Program-made: the position numbers and the translations under genes
Assembly (NCBI RefSeq): GCF_000759885.1
Contig: NZ_JNAH01000008.1
Coordinates: forward strand, 372,001 to 436,000
Reading direction: 5' to 3'
Source: Prochlorococcus marinus str. GP2
GTDB taxonomy: Bacteria > Cyanobacteriota > Cyanobacteriia > PCC-6307 > Cyanobiaceae
Length of the DNA: 64,000 bases
The notes under the pieces: model-generated
The model's database searches: none
Seen by the model: the letters and a program-made list of their open reading frames with translations, nothing else
What the model was told of the DNA's origin: nothing
Shown here: positions 29,578-38,957 of the stretch, piece by piece
Layout of the letters: each line of letters begins with the position of its first letter
Position numbering within the stretch: the stretch's first letter is position 1

Positions 29578-30906
29578 GTGAGGCAAAAAGAATTGTTTAA
29601 AGAAGAAATAATACATCAATTAGAATTACACCCAAGTAGATTAGATAAAGAAAAAATCATCTCAAAAGCGATGGAAGAAGGTTTAGATGATTTTTTTGAA
29701 GGAATCCGTATGGCACTTGATCCATTGGTAACTTTTGGTGTAAAAATTGTTCCTGAGAAAGAGTCCGAAAAAAGTCAAAATTTTTTATGGGAGGATTTTA
29801 GAAAATTAGCCAATAAGCTTATTCAAAGAGAACTTACTGGTCACGCTGCTCGCGATGCAATTCTTGAGGCTATGGAATCTGCAACAAAAGAAGAGTGGAA
29901 TGGATTTTATAGACGAATTTTAATTAAAGATCTTAGATGTGGTGTATCTGAAAAAACAATAAACAAGATAGCAAATAAATTTCCGAAATATTGTATACCT
30001 ATTTTTTCTTGTCCTCTAGCTCATGACAGTGCAAATCATGAAAAAAAAATGATAGGAAAAAAGCAAATTGAAATCAAATTAGATGGTGTACGCGTCTTAA
30101 CTATTATTAGACGAAATAAAGTAGAAATGTTTTCTCGCAATGGGAAACAATTTCATAATTTTGGTCATATTATCTCAGAAATAGAAAACGTCTTAAAAGA
30201 AGACCCAGCACCTTATGACTTAGTACTCGATGGTGAAGTAATGAGCTCTAACTTTCAAGATTTAATGAAACAGGTCCATAGAAAAGATGGTAAACAAACC
30301 AAAGACGCAGTTCTCCACCTATTTGACTTATGTCCCCTTGAAAACTTTCAAAAAGGAAGGTGGAATACTAGTCAAACTAGAAGAAGTTTATTAGTAAAAG
30401 AATGGGTAGCAAAACATTCTATGCATCTAAAACATATACAATCACTTGAATGGGAAAATGTAGATCTCGACACTATTGAGGGACAGAAAAGATTTGTTCA
30501 ACTTAATAAATCTGCCGTGGAGGGTGGATATGAAGGAGTAATGATTAAAGACCCTGATGCTATCTATGAATGTAAAAGAACACACAGTTGGTTAAAAGCT
30601 AAACCTTTCATTGAAGTCACTTTAAAAGTTGTATCGGTTGAGGAAGGTACAGGTCGTAATAAAGGTAGGCTGGGAGCAATCCTAGTAGAAGGAGAGGATG
30701 ATGGGTATGAATACAGTCTTAGTTGCGGAAGCGGATTTAGTGATATACAACGTGAAGAATACTGGTCAAAACGTAATCATCTCGTTGGTCAACTTGTAGA
30801 AATCAGAGCTGATGCTAAAACAAAATCAAAGGATGCAGTGGCTTTTAGTCTTAGGTTTCCTAGATTCAAATGCTTTAGAGGATTTAAATCTGGAGAAAAA
30901 ATTTAA
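29578..30906 (+). CDS. ATP-dependent DNA ligase, T4-phage-like
   Basis: Seals nicks in duplex DNA using ATP. 442 residues: a helical DNA-binding domain (about 5-150) with RELTGHAARDAI and IKDLRCGVS, a nucleotidyltransferase domain with motif I KLDGVR (Lys167 is adenylated), FSRNGK, LDGEVMS, GYEGVMIKD and motif V WLKAKPF, then an OB fold (about 340-440). The RELTG..A and DLRCG elements and the GSGF in the OB fold resemble T4 DNA ligase as I recall it. Start is GTG. Bacterial replication normally uses NAD-dependent LigA, so this is an additional ligase, perhaps phage-derived. Confidence 0.88.
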   Translation: MRQKELFKEEIIHQLELHPSRLDKEKIISKAMEEGLDDFFEGIRMALDPLVTFGVKIVPEKESEKSQNFLWEDFRKLANKLIQRELTGHAARDAILEAMESATKEEWNGFYRRILIKDLRCGVSEKTINKIANKFPKYCIPIFSCPLAHDSANHEKKMIGKKQIEIKLDGVRVLTIIRRNKVEMFSRNGKQFHNFGHIISEIENVLKEDPAPYDLVLDGEVMSSNFQDLMKQVHRKDGKQTKDAVLHLFDLCPLENFQKGRWNTSQTRRSLLVKEWVAKHSMHLKHIQSLEWENVDLDTIEGQKRFVQLNKSAVEGGYEGVMIKDPDAIYECKRTHSWLKAKPFIEVTLKVVSVEEGTGRNKGRLGAILVEGEDDGYEYSLSCGSGFSDIQREEYWSKRNHLVGQLVEIRADAKTKSKDAVAFSLRFPRFKCFRGFKSGEKI

Positions 30907-30937
30907 ATTTTAAAAAGTGCTCTTGAATAAAGTAGTC

Positions 30938-30958
30938 AATAAAAATGTGGTTTTTATT
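30938..30958. terminator. Possible AT-only hairpin after the ligase gene
   Basis: An eight-base perfect inverted repeat AATAAAAA / TTTTTATT with a TGTGG loop, 31 bases after the ligase stop. The U-rich 3' arm could serve as a terminator in either direction, but without G-C pairs the stem is weak and such repeats are common in this AT-rich DNA. Confidence 0.3.
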
Positions 30959-31019
30959 AAAAAACTTAAAATCTTAGCTGTAAAATATAAGAATAATTAT
31001 CAGTATTTTTTGCAATTTT

Positions 31020-31172
31020 ATGACAAAGAAAAAAGTTTTCAACTACATAAAAACACCCTGTGGACAAGCAAAATATATTGAATTAGAAACCAATAAAACT
31101 TTGTTGGGTAAAGTTAGATTATTTTGGTTTATCTTAATTGCATCTATAAAAGATTGGAATATTAAAGATTAA
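31020..31172 (+). CDS. Possible 50-residue protein
   Basis: A 50-codon ATG-to-TAA frame fills most of the 270-base gap between the ligase and the TVP38 gene. The product starts MTKKKVFNYIKTPCGQAK, is basic at the N-terminus, contains a hydrophobic stretch VRLFWFILIASI (about 32-43) that might be a short membrane-associated helix, and ends KDWNIKD. It has an ATG start and no better competitor in the gap. I cannot assign a function, and coding status depends on conservation in relatives. Confidence 0.5.
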   Translation: MTKKKVFNYIKTPCGQAKYIELETNKTLLGKVRLFWFILIASIKDWNIKD

Positions 31173-31176
31173 ATTC

Positions 31177-31770
31177 TTAGGAATTTTCAAAATATTCTTT
31201 AGAGTATTTAGCTAAAAAATATACAACTAAAGAAGTTGAGACAACACCAATGAGAGTCATATATAAATTATTTGGGGATTGCACATTTTTTAACTCCTGG
31301 AGACTTTTTGCCAAACTACCTATTGAGCAATAAAGAAAAGTTCCTGGAATAATTCCAAGAAGGCCAAGAAAGAAATCTCTAAATTTAATATTATTCAAAC
31401 CATAAAAATAATTTAGAATACTGAAGGGAAATATCGGAGATAATCTCGCTAAAAAAATTAATTTAAATCCCCCTTTTTCTACAATTTTTTCCATAATACT
31501 TAATTTTGGATAACGGCTGAAAAGGTTTTTTAGCTTTTTTGCAAAAAAAGTTTTTGATAAAAAAAATGCTGCTGATGCCCCAATGGAAGCGGAAATGAAA
31601 ACGATAATTGATCCTAAATATGAGCCATATAAAAAACCTGATAATAAAGATAACCAAGAAGCTGGAAGTATTAATAAAACAATTAAAATATAAATACAAA
31701 CAAACGATAAGATGCCAATTCCAGTATTAAAAAAAGACAAATTATAAATATTTTCTAGGACTATATTCAT
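31177..31770 (-). CDS. TVP38/TMEM64 (DedA-like) membrane protein
   Basis: 197-residue integral membrane protein with about five to six hydrophobic segments. Family-typical parts are LPASWLSLLSGFLYGSYLGSI, GASAAFFLSKTFF, LIFLARLSPIFPFSILNYFYGL and FLGLLGIIPGTFLYCSIGSLA; together they form the VTT/SNARE-associated Golgi domain. Members are thought to be transporters or lipid scramblases, but the substrate is unknown here. Two bases downstream of valS on the same strand. Confidence 0.85.
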   Translation of the reverse strand: MNIVLENIYNLSFFNTGIGILSFVCIYILIVLLILPASWLSLLSGFLYGSYLGSIIVFISASIGASAAFFLSKTFFAKKLKNLFSRYPKLSIMEKIVEKGGFKLIFLARLSPIFPFSILNYFYGLNNIKFRDFFLGLLGIIPGTFLYCSIGSLAKSLQELKNVQSPNNLYMTLIGVVSTSLVVYFLAKYSKEYFENS

Positions 31771-31772
31771 TC

Positions 31773-34529
31773 TTAATTCAATAGTTCGAGTTTTTTAGTA
31801 ATTGTCTCCTTTTGCAACGTACCCTCATTTAATTTAAATCTGCATTCATCGACAATATTTTTTGGAGCCTTATCAACGAAATTTTTATTAGATAATCTCT
31901 TATTTAAATTTTCTAATTCAATAGTCACTTTTTTTAAATCCTTGGTTAACCTATCCTTTAATGCATCTATATTTACAAAATCCTGAAAAGGTAAGTAAAC
32001 CTCTAAACCACTAATTATCCCAGAAAAAGATTTAGAGAACTCTTTTTTATCAACAGCATTAGTTTTAAAAATAAATACTTCAGAAGATTTAGTTAAGGTT
32101 TGAATATCGTCAACTAAAGTTTTTAAAAAATCAATCAATTCATTATTGTCTGAAATTAAATATACAGGACCTTTTTCTGATGGCTTAAGACCTAATTCAG
32201 CTCTTAAATTTCTAATCAACCTAATAATTTCAAAGAGTTGCTGAAAGGAATTATCAAGCTTATTATCAACAAATTTATTTTCGTGAATTGGCCATTTTTG
32301 AAGAGATAATAATGCATTATCTGGTTTCAATAGCAGTGCATGCCAAAGTTCCTCAGTAATGTGCGGCATAAAAGGATGAATCATTACCAAAATATCATTG
32401 AGCACTTTTATTAAAACTTTTTCAGATATTTGTCTATTTTTTGTCTCTTTATTATTAAACCTTTGTTTAGCAAATTCTACATACCAGTCACAAAAATCAT
32501 TCCATGCAAATTCATATAGAAGTTTCGCAGATTCTCCCAATTTATATTCTTTCAACAAAGCAGCGACTTTTATATTTACCTGATTCAATTTCGATAAAAT
32601 CCACTTATCACATAACTCTAAAGAAGCTTCATCACTCTCATTAAGCGAGTAATTATTGTTAGAAGTTTTATTAATTAAGACAAATTTAGTTGCATTCCAT
32701 AATTTATTCGCAAAATTTCTTGAAGCTTCAACAGTTGAAGATGTATCTTTTTTCCTATCAAAATCAAGCCGGATATCTTGTCCAGCGCCTGCAACTTCTC
32801 GAATTAAAGCAAATCGTAGAGCATCAGAACCATATTTATCAATTAATAGTATTGGATCAATGCCATTACCTGAACTTTTACTCATTTTTTTATTGTTTTC
32901 ATCTCGAACTAGACCATGAATATAAACATCCATAAAAGGAATATTATTCGTAAAAGTATTACCCATCATTGTCATTCTGGCCACCCAGAAGAAAATAATA
33001 TCGAAACCAGTAACAAGAACATTATTTGGATACCATTTTTTAAAATCCGGATGATTTGTATTGGGCCAACCAAGGGTTGAGAAAGGCCATAAACCACTTG
33101 AAAACCATGTATCCAAAACATCTTTATCACGAACCAATTTAATATTTAATCCAAACTTTTTATTAGCTTCGATTAAGGCATCTTCTTCATTTCTTGCAAC
33201 GATATATGGAGTATTTTGTTCTATCGAGTCTTGAGACTCATCTAATACATACCATGCTGGTATTTGGTGCCCCCACCATAATTGTCGACTGATACACCAA
33301 TCATTAATATTCTCTAACCAATCCTTATAGACTTTCTCCCACCGTGGAGGAATAAACAATGGTTTTTTAGATTCAATTGCATTAAGACATCCTTGCGATA
33401 TATCATCCATATTCAAAAACCATTGTGTTGACAATAAAGGTTCAATTGGCACCTTACCTCTATCAGAAAAAGGAACAGTATGTTTATAATCCTCTATCTT
33501 TGTCAAAAGGCCTAAGTTATCCAGTTCTTTGATAATTTTTTTTCTAGCCTTATATCTATCTAAGTTTTGAAAAATACCTGCATTAATATTTAAAGTTCCA
33601 TCTTTGTTCATTACATTAATCTGTTTTAAATTATGCCTTTTTCCTATTGCAAAATCATTTGGATCATGGGCTGGAGTAACCTTCACACAACCTGTACCAA
33701 AATCTTTATCAACATGTGAATCAGCGATAATAGGTATTTCTCTATCAACGAAAGGGACTTTTACTTTGAAACCAATAAATTCTTTATATCTATCATCATC
33801 AGGATTAACTGCCACAGCAGTATCACCCAAAAGAGTTTCTGGTCTTGTTGTTGCAACTTCTAAGTACTTCTCTAACTGCTCACCACTTTCAGAAATTAAA
33901 GGGTATTTAAAATGCCATAAATGACCATTTACTTCTTGCATTTCAACTTCAAGATCACTTACGGCCGATTGAGATTCAGGGCACCAATTAACCAAATATT
34001 CGCCTCTATAAATTAAATTCTTTTTATAGAGAATATTAAAAGCCTCAATAACTGCTTCATTTAATTTTTGATCAAGAGTAAATCTCTCTCTAGTCCAGTC
34101 AACTGAATATCCTATCCTTTTTAACTGAGAAACTATTCTTCCACCACTTTGTTCTTTCCAGTTCCATGCTCTTTTAAGAAATTCATCTCTTCCAATATCC
34201 TCACTTGTTTTGCCTTCACTTTTTAATTGTTTTTCAAGAATAGTTTGAACAGCTATTGAAGCATGATCAGTTCCTGGCAAACACAAAACATTCTTACCTA
34301 AAAGCCTTTGAAAACGTACTACAACATCTATCAAAGAAGTATTAAATGCATGCCCCATATGCAAAGATCCAGTTACATTTGGTGGCGGAATAACTACACA
34401 AAAAGGCTCCCCATCATCCTCCGGGTTAGGACTAAACGCCTTTAGACTTTCCCATTTTTCTTGCCACTTTTTCTCTACTTCACAAGGTGAATAATTCTCT
34501 AAAGATAATTGATCATTTATCTCTGTCAT
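31773..34529 (-). CDS. valS: Valyl-tRNA synthetase
   Basis: Class I synthetase charging tRNA-Val. 918 residues. The HIGH-type signature is in PPNVTGSLHMGHAFN (near 50-64) and the KMSKS signature in NKKMSKSSGNG (about residue 545), with an editing domain between (TTRPETLLGDTAVAVNP) and a C-terminal coiled-coil region typical of ValRS. I start at the ATG giving MTEINDQLS; the frame extends two codons further to a TTG. A valine tRNA lies about 450 bases upstream on the same strand. Confidence 0.96.
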   Translation of the reverse strand: MTEINDQLSLENYSPCEVEKKWQEKWESLKAFSPNPEDDGEPFCVVIPPPNVTGSLHMGHAFNTSLIDVVVRFQRLLGKNVLCLPGTDHASIAVQTILEKQLKSEGKTSEDIGRDEFLKRAWNWKEQSGGRIVSQLKRIGYSVDWTRERFTLDQKLNEAVIEAFNILYKKNLIYRGEYLVNWCPESQSAVSDLEVEMQEVNGHLWHFKYPLISESGEQLEKYLEVATTRPETLLGDTAVAVNPDDDRYKEFIGFKVKVPFVDREIPIIADSHVDKDFGTGCVKVTPAHDPNDFAIGKRHNLKQINVMNKDGTLNINAGIFQNLDRYKARKKIIKELDNLGLLTKIEDYKHTVPFSDRGKVPIEPLLSTQWFLNMDDISQGCLNAIESKKPLFIPPRWEKVYKDWLENINDWCISRQLWWGHQIPAWYVLDESQDSIEQNTPYIVARNEEDALIEANKKFGLNIKLVRDKDVLDTWFSSGLWPFSTLGWPNTNHPDFKKWYPNNVLVTGFDIIFFWVARMTMMGNTFTNNIPFMDVYIHGLVRDENNKKMSKSSGNGIDPILLIDKYGSDALRFALIREVAGAGQDIRLDFDRKKDTSSTVEASRNFANKLWNATKFVLINKTSNNNYSLNESDEASLELCDKWILSKLNQVNIKVAALLKEYKLGESAKLLYEFAWNDFCDWYVEFAKQRFNNKETKNRQISEKVLIKVLNDILVMIHPFMPHITEELWHALLLKPDNALLSLQKWPIHENKFVDNKLDNSFQQLFEIIRLIRNLRAELGLKPSEKGPVYLISDNNELIDFLKTLVDDIQTLTKSSEVFIFKTNAVDKKEFSKSFSGIISGLEVYLPFQDFVNIDALKDRLTKDLKKVTIELENLNKRLSNKNFVDKAPKNIVDECRFKLNEGTLQKETITKKLELLN

Positions 34530-34545
34530 GGGCAAATTTTATTTC

Positions 34546-34564
34546 AATAAACTTTTTGTTTATT
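34546..34564. promoter_or_regulatory. Hairpin between IscA-like gene and valS
   Basis: Perfect seven-base inverted repeat AATAAAC / GTTTATT around a five-base loop, 17 bases upstream of the valS ATG and 62 bases after the stop of the IscA-like gene. It could weakly terminate upstream transcription or occlude the valS ribosome site. No T-box features are visible. Weak evidence only. Confidence 0.3.
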
Positions 34565-34626
34565 TTATCTTGAGAGGAGACAAATAATGAAAATAATATT
34601 AGTTTGCAAAAAAAGACACATCCACT

Positions 34627-34968
34627 CTACAAAAGTTTGAAGCCAGAACCACAAGAACAACGTTTTGCATTTTTTGGTGTTGAAATAAGAAATCCACCGC
34701 CGCTCAAATCACCGTAATAATCTAATTTTAAATCTTTCAGTAAATTAAACTTTTTCACATCTGCATATAAAGTTACTCCTTCAGTTCTTGAAATTGGAGA
34801 TCCATTACATCTTCCTGGCCTTAATTTAATATGCATCCATCCTTCTGAACAATTTTTATCCTCTACCAAATCAATCGACATTTCTCCTGGAGAACCTCCA
34901 AAAGAAGCTTGCCTAGATAATTCTGAAGCAGCGCTTTGACTGATTGAAAGATTGACGATCTCAGTCAT
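34627..34968 (-). CDS. IscA/HesB-like iron-sulfur assembly protein
   Basis: A-type carrier for Fe-S cluster assembly. 113 residues from the ATG giving MTEIVNLSIS. The three family cysteines are Cys54 (PGRCNGS), Cys104 and Cys106 (RCSCGSGF, close to the C-terminal CGCGxSF pattern, with Ser in place of Gly). The frame runs upstream into the tRNA-Val gene, so that extension cannot be the real start. Which of IscA, SufA or ErpA it corresponds to cannot be told from sequence alone. Confidence 0.88.
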   Translation of the reverse strand: MTEIVNLSISQSAASELSRQASFGGSPGEMSIDLVEDKNCSEGWMHIKLRPGRCNGSPISRTEGVTLYADVKKFNLLKDLKLDYYGDLSGGGFLISTPKNAKRCSCGSGFKLL

Positions 34969-34983
34969 TAGAAAAATAATAAA

Positions 34984-35055
<72 letters not shown>

Positions 35056-35153
35056 TTATAATAATTCATTCTAATAGATGAAGTTGAAAAATTTATACTA
35101 AGTATTTAAATATTTCATGATTGAGGCAAAATTTAATTACTAAGATATATCCT

Positions 35154-36008
35154 ATGTCCTTAAACAATAGATATAAATTGGAAAACAATTCCGATTTAGA
35201 GACTATAAATAGTTTTAAAATTTTAATATCTAATATCAAAGCATTAAAAGATAAAACTTGGGGCTGCCCATGGCAGAAAATACAGTCTCATATTTCGTTG
35301 ATCCCATTTTTGTATGAAGAAATTAATGAATTTATAGATGCGATATATGAAAAAAATGCAGATAACATATGTGAAGAGTTAGGAGATCTTTTATTACAAG
35401 TTATGCTTCATGCCGAAATTGGTTTCGAAGAAAAAGAATTTGCACTAAATGATGTTATAAAAAATCTAAATAAGAAAATTATTAATAGACATCCATATAT
35501 TTTTAACAAAAAAGAAAAAGTATCATTTAAAAAATCACAACAGATTTGGGAAAGTATTAAAAATTCAGAAAAAGAAGCACCGCATATGGAATCATCAATT
35601 AGTAGAAATTTAAATTTACAAATTAAAAATTTACCTCCAACGATAGCAACAGATAAAATTACAAATGTTGTTAAAAAATATGGCTTTAAATGGGAAAGTA
35701 CCGATCAAATTTTTGAAAAGTTAGAAGAAGAAATTAATGAATTAAAAGAAGCAATTAAGAGTAAAAATGATTCAGATATACAAAATGAATTTGGGGATAT
35801 TTACTTCACCCTTCTTAATATCTCAAACTTTTTAAAAATAAATCCTGAATCAGCTCTTCAAAAAACTAATAAAAAATTTTTAGACAGATTTTCTATCGTC
35901 GAAGAGCATGCAGGAGATAATATTAAAAAACAATCTCCCAAAGACTTTCAACGGCTTTGGCAAATAGCCAAACAAAAACTGGCGGGAAAATTTCCTAAAA
36001 GCAAATGA
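35154..36008 (+). CDS. mazG: Nucleoside triphosphate pyrophosphohydrolase MazG
   Basis: Hydrolyses NTPs to NMP and PPi, lowering (p)ppGpp precursors and aberrant nucleotides. 284 residues from ATG (a TTG lies 11 codons upstream). Two MazG domains are seen: EEINEFIDAI with EELGDLLLQVM in the first half and EEEINELKEAI with NEFGDIYFTLLN in the second, the Glu/Asp residues forming metal sites. Its TGA overlaps the ATG of speE (ATGA), so the genes are coupled. Confidence 0.93.
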   Translation: MSLNNRYKLENNSDLETINSFKILISNIKALKDKTWGCPWQKIQSHISLIPFLYEEINEFIDAIYEKNADNICEELGDLLLQVMLHAEIGFEEKEFALNDVIKNLNKKIINRHPYIFNKKEKVSFKKSQQIWESIKNSEKEAPHMESSISRNLNLQIKNLPPTIATDKITNVVKKYGFKWESTDQIFEKLEEEINELKEAIKSKNDSDIQNEFGDIYFTLLNISNFLKINPESALQKTNKKFLDRFSIVEEHAGDNIKKQSPKDFQRLWQIAKQKLAGKFPKSK

Positions 36009-36856
36009 CAAATATTAAAACATGGATAGATGAATATCATCAAGGCTCAAGATTTGGCTTGAATGGGAAAATTCTAATTAAAAAAACCTCAAAATATCAA
36101 GAAATTATTGTTATTGAAAATGAATACTATGGCAGAGCTTTAATGCTAGATGGTTGCTGGATGACATCATTAAAAGACGAGAAATATTATCATGAGTGTC
36201 TTGTACATCCTGCACTAAGTAGCATTGATGAAATATCTAATGTACTAATTATTGGCGGTGGGGACGGTGGTACTTTAAGAGAATGCGTTAAATATTCTCA
36301 AATATCAAAAATTGATCTAATAGAAATTGATGAGGAGGTAATCAAAATATCTAAAAAATTCCTAAAAAAAATTGGAGGCGAAGCATGGAATGACAAAAGA
36401 TTAAAAATACATGTTGATGATGGTGTTCAATGGGTTAAAAAAACAAGAGATAATTTTTACGACGTTATACTTATAGATTGTTCAGATCCCTCAGAATTTT
36501 CGAATTTATTATTTTCAGATTCTTTTTATGAAGAATGTAAAAGAATACTTACACCAAAGGGGATATTAGCAACGCAAAGCGAATCTCCTGAATCCTTCAA
36601 AAATATTCACATAAATATTTTGAAAACCCTAAAAAATATATTTAAAGTATCTAAAACTATGTATTCCTTTGTGCCTATATATCCAAGCGGTATTTGGAGC
36701 TGGACATTCGCTTCTTCAGAAGATATAAATTTATCAAAAATAAATTATGTGGAAGCCCTAAAAATAGAAAAAGGATGTGAAATTTGGAATTTAAATTTTC
36801 AAAATGCAGCATTTAAAATGATGCCAAATAAAATTGTAAAAGAACTAGATTTATAA
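36005..36856 (+). CDS. speE: Spermidine synthase
   Basis: Aminopropyltransferase using decarboxylated SAM and putrescine. 283 residues, Rossmann-like fold with GGGDGGTLRE (84-93), the acidic loop LIEIDEEV (105-112) and catalytic Asp158/Asp161 in ILIDCSDP. It overlaps mazG by four bases and precedes speB by one base. Together with SpeB it forms the agmatine-to-spermidine route of cyanobacteria. Confidence 0.94.
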   Translation: MTNIKTWIDEYHQGSRFGLNGKILIKKTSKYQEIIVIENEYYGRALMLDGCWMTSLKDEKYYHECLVHPALSSIDEISNVLIIGGGDGGTLRECVKYSQISKIDLIEIDEEVIKISKKFLKKIGGEAWNDKRLKIHVDDGVQWVKKTRDNFYDVILIDCSDPSEFSNLLFSDSFYEECKRILTPKGILATQSESPESFKNIHINILKTLKNIFKVSKTMYSFVPIYPSGIWSWTFASSEDINLSKINYVEALKIEKGCEIWNLNFQNAAFKMMPNKIVKELDL

Positions 36857-36857
36857 G

Positions 36858-37739
36858 ATGACAAAAAATTTATTTGATAACGAAAATGCAATTTACATGG
36901 GAGCAAAAAGAAGTCCTGAGAATTGCTCAATTGGTATATTTGGAGCTAATTATGACGGGACATGTTCGTTTAAACCAGGAGCAAGATTTGGTCCAGAAGC
37001 AATAAGACAAGTCAGTTCTTGTTTAGAAACATATTGTCCAAAAATAAAAAAAGACTTAGAAGATATTATGTATGTTGATTTTGGATCAATACTAATTGAT
37101 AAAAATGACTCAAAGTCCGTTATTGAATGGGTTAAATCAGCAACAAATTATTTAATTAGTAAACGCCTTAGTCCTATCATGCTTGGAGGCGAACACTCTA
37201 TTACAAGAGGTGCTATTGAAGCATTAGTAAAAAAATATCCAGATTTGATATTGGTACAACTTGATGCTCATGCAGATTTAAGAGAATCATATATGGGAAA
37301 TGAACATAGTCATGCTTGTACTATGAAAAGATGCTTAGAAGTGCTACCTGAAAAGAAAATTTTGCAAGTAGGGATAAGAAGTGGCACTAAAGAAGAATTT
37401 GAAATAATGCATGACAACAACCAATTAGTTAATTTTTGTCCAGGCGGAAATGCACATGAGCTAAAACAAGCTCTTCTACCATACGCTAAGTCTCCAATCT
37501 ATCTAACAATAGATTTAGACTGGTTTGATCCAAGTTTATTAGCTGGGACGGGCACTCCAGAACCAGGAGGATTTTTTTGGAATGACTTTGAAGAAATACT
37601 GAAAACTTTAAAAGACTTTAGAATTGTGGCTTCAGATATTGTGGAATTGTCTCCAGAAATTGATAAAAGCGGAGTAAGTAGCATAGTTGCAGCCAAAGTA
37701 CTTAGAAGCTTAATTTTGTCATTAGAAAATATGCAATAA
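36858..37739 (+). CDS. speB: Agmatinase (ureohydrolase family)
   Basis: Hydrolyses agmatine to putrescine and urea; binuclear Mn enzyme. 293 residues with the three metal-binding motifs GGEHS (110-114), DAHAD (136-140) and DLDWFDP (about 218-224). Adjacent to speE, whose substrate it would make, which favours agmatinase over arginase or guanidine hydrolase; substrate specificity in this family is hard to read from sequence alone. Confidence 0.85.
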   Translation: MTKNLFDNENAIYMGAKRSPENCSIGIFGANYDGTCSFKPGARFGPEAIRQVSSCLETYCPKIKKDLEDIMYVDFGSILIDKNDSKSVIEWVKSATNYLISKRLSPIMLGGEHSITRGAIEALVKKYPDLILVQLDAHADLRESYMGNEHSHACTMKRCLEVLPEKKILQVGIRSGTKEEFEIMHDNNQLVNFCPGGNAHELKQALLPYAKSPIYLTIDLDWFDPSLLAGTGTPEPGGFFWNDFEEILKTLKDFRIVASDIVELSPEIDKSGVSSIVAAKVLRSLILSLENMQ

Positions 37740-37789
37740 AAAATTTCTAAACTACAGTGTAAAAATACTAAATAAAAACTAAATATTTC

Positions 37790-38902
37790 ATGGATTTGCG
37801 AAAAAGTCCTCTTTATTCAAAATATGCTGAATCAAATGCAAAATTAGTGAATTTTGCAGGTTGGGAAATGCCAATATCATTTTCAGGATTAATTAAAGAG
37901 CATGAATCAGTCAGATCTTCAGCAGGATTATTTGATATTTCTCACATGGGTGTGATATCTGTTAAGGGAATCAATCCAAAGGATTATATTCAAAAACTTT
38001 TTCCTACTAATTTATACTTCTTTTCTGAAGGTCAGGGTCTTTATACAGTAATGCTCAATGATAAAGGAGGAATAATAGATGACTTAATAATTTATGACCT
38101 TGGTATACAAGAAAATAACATATCAGAATTATTGTTAATAGTTAATGCGAGTAGATATGAAGAGGATTTTCAGTGGATAAAAAATAATTTAACTAAATAT
38201 GAAATTTCGATAACAAACTTTAAAAAAGACAAAGTACTTTTAGCACTACAGGGAAGAAACTCATTCAATTTATTTGAAGAATGGATTGAATCTTCTATCT
38301 CACATATCCCTAACTTTGGATGCGAATATAAAATTTTTGAACATATTTCGCCTAAAGAAAAAATTTTCTTTTCAAAGACGGGATATACAGGGGAAAATGG
38401 TTTAGAAATACTTTTATCTAAAAAAGCAGCAATTAATTTATGGGATTTCTTAATTTCCAAAAATGTTGCGCCTTGTGGGTTAGGAGCTAGAGATACTCTG
38501 AGATTAGAAGCAGGCATGCATCTTTATGGCCAAGACATAAATGAAGAAACTTCTCCATATGAAGCAGGGTTAGGATGGCTAGTACATCTAGAAAATAATC
38601 ACGAATTCTTTGGAAGAAGATTTCTTGAAGAGCAGTCAAGATTAGGTATTCAAAAAAAGTTAGTTGGTCTCTCTATAGAAGGTAAAGCAATAGGGAGAAA
38701 AGGTTGCGCAGTAATAAAAGATGGAGAGAATATTGGAACTATCACTAGCGGCAGTTGGTCTCCAACTAAACAAAAAGCTATAGCTTTTGCATACATCCAT
38801 ACTTCGCATGCCTTAATAAATAATGAAGTTCAAATATTAATAAGAGGTAAAAAATTTAAAGGGGTTATAACAAAAAGAGCGTTTTATAAAAAGAATTATT
38901 AA
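37790..38902 (+). CDS. gcvT: Glycine cleavage system aminomethyltransferase (T protein)
   Basis: Transfers the methylene group from lipoyl-GcvH to tetrahydrofolate. 370 residues with the N-terminal [10 protein letters not shown] segment, the FDISHMG segment (folate-binding region), [10 protein letters not shown], and the [19 protein letters not shown] core. It is separated from gcvP-gcvH by about 18 kb. No glycine riboswitch is visible in the 50-base upstream gap. Followed by aspS. Confidence 0.95.
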   Translation: MDLRKSPLYSKYAESNAKLVNFAGWEMPISFSGLIKEHESVRSSAGLFDISHMGVISVKGINPKDYIQKLFPTNLYFFSEGQGLYTVMLNDKGGIIDDLIIYDLGIQENNISELLLIVNASRYEEDFQWIKNNLTKYEISITNFKKDKVLLALQGRNSFNLFEEWIESSISHIPNFGCEYKIFEHISPKEKIFFSKTGYTGENGLEILLSKKAAINLWDFLISKNVAPCGLGARDTLRLEAGMHLYGQDINEETSPYEAGLGWLVHLENNHEFFGRRFLEEQSRLGIQKKLVGLSIEGKAIGRKGCAVIKDGENIGTITSGSWSPTKQKAIAFAYIHTSHALINNEVQILIRGKKFKGVITKRAFYKKNY

Positions 38903-38957
38903 CTAAATTTGCCCTCAAAGAATTATTATAAGTTATTGATAAATAAATCATACTTAG

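Noticed and set aside
37740-37789. Glycine riboswitch before gcvT
   Set aside because: Only 50 bases are available and no conserved aptamer pattern is visible; the gcvH-gcvP run has no leader room either.
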